From an uncultured Sutterella sp. (GTDB taxonomy: Bacteria; Pseudomonadota; Gammaproteobacteria; Burkholderiales; Burkholderiaceae_F): a stretch of 18,123 nucleotides of DNA. The stretch's first letter is position 1. The number at the start of each line of letters is the position of its first letter. This document shows, one piece after another, positions 14,996-18,123 of this stretch. A program made the position numbers and the translations under genes. The stretch is from NCBI GenBank assembly GCA_905206345.1, contig CAJLGW010000037.1, positions 1 through 18,123 on the forward strand. Reading direction: 5' to 3'. Below the pieces are notes generated by a model. The model made no database searches. It was given only the letters and a program-made list of their open reading frames with translations, and was not told the DNA's origin.

Positions 14996-16396
14996 ATGTC
15001 TCGTATTGAATATGACTTCCTTGGTGGTAAGGAAATTTCTGACGATTGCTACTACGGCGTTCAAACGCTTCGTGGCAAAGAAAACTTCTGCGTCACGGAA
15101 ATGTCTATGGCTCAAGAACCGTTCTTCATCATTGCTTACGCATATGTGAAGAAGGCTGCCGCCATGGCTAACAAGGAACTCGGCACGATCCCGGCCAACG
15201 TCGCTGACGCTTTGATCTGGGCTTGTGATCAATTGATCGCTGGCAAGTACCACGACCAATTCGTCACGGACTGGATCCAAGGTGGTGCCGGTACGTCCAC
15301 GAACATGAACTGCAACGAAGTTATCTGTAACTTGGCCGCTGAAAAGTTGGGTTCCAAGAAGGGTGACTACGCTTTGGTTTCTCCTAACGACCACGCAAAC
15401 TTCGGTCAATCCACGAACGACACGTACCCGACCGCTTTCCACGTCGCTTTGTTGCTCCGCAGCAACGTTATGTTGAAGGCTGTTGAAGAACTCGTTGAAT
15501 CCTTCTACAAGAAGGCTGACGAATTCAAGTCCGTGTTGAAGATGGGTCGTACGCACTTGCAAGACGCTGTGCCGATGACCTTGGGCCAAGAATTCCACGC
15601 TTGGGGTTTCACTGTTGCTGACGAAATCAAGACGATTAAGGAAGCTCAAGAACACCTCTGCACGATTAACCTCGGTGCTACCGCTATCGGTACGACGGTT
15701 ACGGCTCACCCGGAATACCCGGCCCTCGCCTCCAAGTACTTGGCTGAATTGACGGGCTTCCCGCTCAAGAACAGCGAAGACTTGATCGCTTGCACGTCTG
15801 ACTGTGGCTCTTATGTTGCTTTGTCTAGCGCCATGAAGAGCTTGGCCATCAAGTTGACGAAGGTCTGCAATGACTTGCGTCTCTTGGCTTCTGGCCCGCG
15901 TTGTGGTTTGTCTGAAGTGAACTTGCCGCAAATGCAACCTGGTTCTTCCATTATGCCGGGTAAGGTTAATCCGGTTGAATTGGAAGCCATGAACCAAGCT
16001 GCTTTCGTTGCTATCGGTTTAGACACCACGGTCATGTTGGCTGCTTCTGCTGGCCAACTCCAATTGAACGTGATGGAACCGCCGATCACGTGGGCTTTGT
16101 TCTTTGGCATGAAGGTTATGACCAATGCTATGAACGGCATGCGCACGAAGTGCATTGACGGTATCACCGCCAATGAAGAACACTGCAAGGAACTCGTGAT
16201 GAACTCTTTGGGTATCGTCACGCTCTTGAAGCCGCACTTCGGTTACAAGACCTGCTCTGAAATCGCCCACGAAGGCTATCATACGGGCAAGTCCTTACAT
16301 CAACTCGTCGTTGAAGAACGTAAGTTGATGACGCAAGAACAATGGGATCACACCTTCAACTTGCAAAACTTGATCGCTCCTAAGTTCGAAATGTAA
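14996..16396 (+). CDS. aspA: Aspartate ammonia-lyase
   Basis: AspA deaminates L-aspartate to fumarate and ammonia. The 466-residue protein is slightly shorter than E. coli AspA (478). The fumarase/aspartase superfamily signature GSSIMPGKVNP lies at residues 316-326, with S318 the catalytic serine of the mobile loop. GAGTSTNMN (97-105), STNDTYPT (139-146) and GRTHLQDA (184-191) are the other substrate-binding blocks. GAGGAG lies 9 bases before the ATG. The T-N-x-N and HLQDA blocks are shared with fumarase C, but the TNDTYPT block and the setting beside dcuA favour aspartase. Codon use is as narrow as in frdAB. The product fumarate is the FrdAB substrate. Confidence 0.94.
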   Translation: MSRIEYDFLGGKEISDDCYYGVQTLRGKENFCVTEMSMAQEPFFIIAYAYVKKAAAMANKELGTIPANVADALIWACDQLIAGKYHDQFVTDWIQGGAGTSTNMNCNEVICNLAAEKLGSKKGDYALVSPNDHANFGQSTNDTYPTAFHVALLLRSNVMLKAVEELVESFYKKADEFKSVLKMGRTHLQDAVPMTLGQEFHAWGFTVADEIKTIKEAQEHLCTINLGATAIGTTVTAHPEYPALASKYLAELTGFPLKNSEDLIACTSDCGSYVALSSAMKSLAIKLTKVCNDLRLLASGPRCGLSEVNLPQMQPGSSIMPGKVNPVELEAMNQAAFVAIGLDTTVMLAASAGQLQLNVMEPPITWALFFGMKVMTNAMNGMRTKCIDGITANEEHCKELVMNSLGIVTLLKPHFGYKTCSEIAHEGYHTGKSLHQLVVEERKLMTQEQWDHTFNLQNLIAPKFEM

Positions 16397-16588
16397 TTGT
16401 TTGACCTTAGGGTAAACCACGTACCTATTTACGTAGGTAAGCGGTAAAGTATCACCATCGGTTGGTCTGGATACCGAAAGGTATCCAGGCTGGTCGATAG
16501 GGAATTGGTTATAGAGAAGTTCTCCAAAGAGTTTCTCCATAACTAACAAATAAAATAAAATAAAAGATCTCCATCTCTGGAGGGTAAA
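16397..16588 (+). promoter_or_regulatory. Structured spacer between aspA and dcuA
   Basis: Four hairpins fill this 192-base gap. (1) TACCTA 16422-16427 pairs with TAGGTA 16434-16439; the competing pair GGTA 16411-16414 with TACC 16422-16425 excludes it. (2) CTGGATACC 16467-16475 pairs with GGTATCCAG 16480-16488 around a GAAA tetraloop, with a symmetric 6x6 internal loop outside it (GTTGGT/GCTGGT) closed by ATCG/CGAT. (3) GTTAT and GAGAA (16508-16518) pair with TTCTC and ATAAC (16533-16543). (4) The ribosome-site hairpin is listed separately. An A-rich period-5 run (AATAAAATAAAAT) follows hairpin 3. No intrinsic terminator is present, so aspA and dcuA are probably co-transcribed with this segment as a regulatory or processing element. 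Confidence 0.5.
16569..16582 (+). promoter_or_regulatory. Ribosome-site hairpin of dcuA
   Basis: CTCCA (16569-16573) pairs with TGGAG (16578-16582) around a TCTC loop. The 3' arm contains most of the GGAGG ribosome site, 6 bases before the dcuA ATG. The five-pair stem could weakly limit dcuA translation relative to aspA. Confidence 0.45.
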
Positions 16589-17923
16589 ATGGATTTGATG
16601 TTAATTTTACAAATTATCGTGCTCTTGGGCGCCATCTTCCTTGGCGTTCGCCTCGGCGGTATCGGTATCGGTTACGCTGGTGGTTTGGGCGTGCTCATTT
16701 TGGGCTTGTGCCTCGGTATGAAGCCGGGTAACATTCCCTGGGACGTGATCTTGATCATTGCGTCCGTGATCTCCGCTATTTCTGCTATGCAATTGGCTGG
16801 TGGCTTGGACTACTTGGTTCAAATCGCTGAACGCATTTTGCGTGCTAACCCGAAGCACATCAACTACTTGGCTCCGATCGTTACGTACGTTTTGACGATC
16901 TTCGCTGGTACGGGTCACACGGCTTTCTCCATGATCCCGGTTATCGTTGAAGTTGCTAAGGAACAAAACATTAAGCCGGTGGCTCCGTTGTCCATCGCTG
17001 TGGTTTCTTCCCAAATCGCTATTACGGCTTCCCCGGTTTCTGCTGCTGTGATCTACATGGCTGGCGTGTTGGAAGGCTTCGGCTGGTCCTACCCGTTATT
17101 GCTCGGCATTTGGTTGGTTACGACGTTTGCTGGCTGCATGTTGACGGCTTTTGTGATGGGCTTCATCACGAACATGGACCTCAGCTCTGACCCGGTCTAC
17201 AAGGATCGTTTGGCTAAGGGCTTGATCAAGGCTTCCGTCCCGTCTTCTGAAAAGCAATTGCTTCCGTATGCTAAGCGCTCTGTGATGATCTTCTTGGTTG
17301 GTGTGTTGGCTGTTGTGTTCTACGCTTCCGCTATCTCCCCGGCCGTTGGCCTCATCAAGCCGGTCATCGTTCCGCGTGACGCTGCTATCATGTCCTTGAT
17401 GCTCTTGGTCGGTACCTGCATCACGATCTTCTGTAAGATCGAACTCGGCGAAATCGCTAACCAATCCGTGTTTAAGTCCGGTATGGTTGCTATCGTCTGC
17501 GTGTTGGGCGTGGCCTGGTTGGGCGACACGTTCGTTTCTGGCCACAGCGCTGAAATTAAGGCGTTTGCTGCTGACACGGTTGCTTCTAACCCGGCTCTCT
17601 TGGCTGTTGTGTTCTTCTTTGCTGCTATGCTCTTGTATAGCCAAGCTGCTACCGCTAAGGCCATTACGCCTGCTGTTGTTGCCGCTCTCGGTATCACCTC
17701 TGCTAACCCGGGCGACTCCTACATGCTCGTTGCTACGTTCGCCGCTGTGAGCGCCTTGTTCGTGCTCCCGACGTACCCGACGTTGCTCGGCGCCGTTCAA
17801 ATGGACGACACGGGTACGACGCGCATCGGTAAGTTCGTGTTTAACCACGCTTTCTTCCTCCCTGGCGTTTTGGCAATCGTTTTCTCTGTTGTCCTCGGTT
17901 TCGCCGCTTGCGCTGTTTTCTAA
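16589..17923 (+). CDS. dcuA: Anaerobic C4-dicarboxylate transporter DcuA
   Basis: DcuA-family carriers exchange aspartate, fumarate or malate for succinate across the inner membrane under anaerobic conditions. The 444-residue protein has about ten to twelve hydrophobic segments. It resembles E. coli DcuA more than DcuB: FLGVRLGGIGIGYAGGLGVL near residues 18-37, AISAMQLAGGLDYLVQ, IVTYVLTIFAGTGH, SSQIAITASPVSAAVIYM, GVAWLGDTFVS, LLYSQAATAKA and the C-terminal LPTYPTLLGAVQMDDTGTTRIGKFVFNH. Its place after aspA mirrors the aspA-dcuA order of E. coli. The ribosome site GGAGG lies in a small hairpin. Codon use is narrow, as in aspA and frdAB. Substrate preference (aspartate import) is inferred from context. 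Confidence 0.94.
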   Translation: MDLMLILQIIVLLGAIFLGVRLGGIGIGYAGGLGVLILGLCLGMKPGNIPWDVILIIASVISAISAMQLAGGLDYLVQIAERILRANPKHINYLAPIVTYVLTIFAGTGHTAFSMIPVIVEVAKEQNIKPVAPLSIAVVSSQIAITASPVSAAVIYMAGVLEGFGWSYPLLLGIWLVTTFAGCMLTAFVMGFITNMDLSSDPVYKDRLAKGLIKASVPSSEKQLLPYAKRSVMIFLVGVLAVVFYASAISPAVGLIKPVIVPRDAAIMSLMLLVGTCITIFCKIELGEIANQSVFKSGMVAIVCVLGVAWLGDTFVSGHSAEIKAFAADTVASNPALLAVVFFFAAMLLYSQAATAKAITPAVVAALGITSANPGDSYMLVATFAAVSALFVLPTYPTLLGAVQMDDTGTTRIGKFVFNHAFFLPGVLAIVFSVVLGFAACAVF

Positions 17924-17937
17924 TAAATAGCCCAAGA

Positions 17938-17977
17938 GTGATCGCTTAGATCACGAGGAATTAGCCCTTCGGGGCTA
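17938..17977 (+). other. Two hairpins after dcuA, one with a UUCG loop
   Basis: GTGATC (17938-17943) pairs with GATCAC (17949-17954) around GCTTA. Then TAGCCC (17962-17967) pairs with GGGCTA (17972-17977) around TTCG, closed by a C-G pair, the exceptionally stable C(UUCG)G tetraloop. Neither has a U tract. They probably protect the dcuA message end. Confidence 0.6.
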
Positions 17978-17983
17978 GAGAGT

Positions 17984-18030
17984 AGAAGCTCGAAAACATC
18001 AAGTTTTCGGGCTTCTTTCGTTTATGTTGT
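17984..18030 (+). terminator. Intrinsic terminator of the dcuA transcript
   Basis: AGAAGCT and CGAAAAC (17984-17997) pair with GTTTTCG and GGCTTCT (18003-18016), a 14-pair stem with one G-U, around a 5-base loop. TTCGTTTATGTTG and further T residues follow. This is the only strong terminator after frdA. Confidence 0.85.
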
Positions 18031-18067
18031 TTTTTGAGTTAAACCGTATCGCTAAGTTTTAGGTAAG

Positions 18068-18123
18068 TTACGTTGTAACGTCAGTCGCAATCATCTCAAC
18101 AATTTGATCTTGCGTCATCGTTG
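18068..18123 (-). CDS. Possible 3' end of a leftward gene (partial)
   Basis: Read on the minus strand from the right edge, one frame is open to a TAA at 18068-18070 and ends T-M-T-Q-D-Q-I-V-E-M-I-A-T-D-V-T-T. The residues look like a helical C-terminus and codon choice is plausible. Eighteen codons are too few to identify a product or to be sure it is coding. It would converge on dcuA. Confidence 0.35.
   Translation of the reverse strand, partial: TMTQDQIVEMIATDVTT

Noticed and set aside
14969..15997. 342-codon open frame antisense to aspA
   Set aside because: Same codon-bias effect opposite a clear aspartase gene; low-complexity, charged translation with no family features.
17096..17935. 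279-codon open frame antisense to dcuA
   Set aside because: Opposite a clear transporter gene; Ser/Arg/Glu/His-rich composition is typical of a reversed membrane-protein gene.
1..18123. tRNA, rRNA, CRISPR array, insertion sequence or prophage genes
   Set aside because: No cloverleaf, rRNA motifs, regularly spaced repeats, transposase or terminal inverted repeats were seen on either strand.

Overview
This window looks like a chromosomal segment of an anaerobic or microaerophilic betaproteobacterium. My best guess is Burkholderiales near Sutterellaceae (Sutterella/Parasutterella-like). The reasons are the DUF2868/DUF3482 gene pair seen in betaproteobacteria, an OxyR with both redox cysteines next to recG, a moderate base composition, and a complete-looking aspartate-to-succinate fumarate respiration block. 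The genus assignment is inference. No tRNA, rRNA, CRISPR array, insertion sequence or prophage gene is visible.

Layout. Positions 1-101 hold an FNR/ANR-like operator at the left edge that probably serves a gene outside the window. From 102 to about 4557 four genes run leftward: thiM and thiE (2 bp apart, thiamine salvage), then a membrane protein (DUF2868) and a GTPase (DUF3482) of unknown role. Then lgt (+) converges on queH (-) with overlapping stop codons. yggS and proC (+) are nearly contiguous, followed by a small entericidin-like lipoprotein gene and a strong terminator facing the leftward recG-oxyR genes. ridA lies just upstream of recG on the same strand.

From 11310 the character changes. 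A 688 bp gene-free stretch with a near-consensus promoter and a structured leader precedes frdA-frdB, then aspA, then dcuA, all rightward. Codon choice in these four genes is very narrow, as in strongly expressed genes. FrdA and FrdB match the Wolinella-type quinol:fumarate reductase, with the covalent-FAD histidine, the active-site residues and all eleven cluster cysteines at equivalent positions. The diheme cytochrome b subunit gene (frdC), which in Wolinella precedes frdA, is absent here.

How it works together (inference): DcuA exchanges aspartate or fumarate for succinate, AspA deaminates aspartate to fumarate, and FrdAB reduces fumarate to succinate. This would allow anaerobic respiration on an amino acid. 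The three spacers in this block (before frdA, frdB-aspA, aspA-dcuA) and the sequence after dcuA are rich in hairpins, several with GNRA or UUCG tetraloops. They are the most likely place for undescribed cis-acting RNA. No clearly new multi-gene system was seen; the least understood coding part is the DUF2868/DUF3482 pair.
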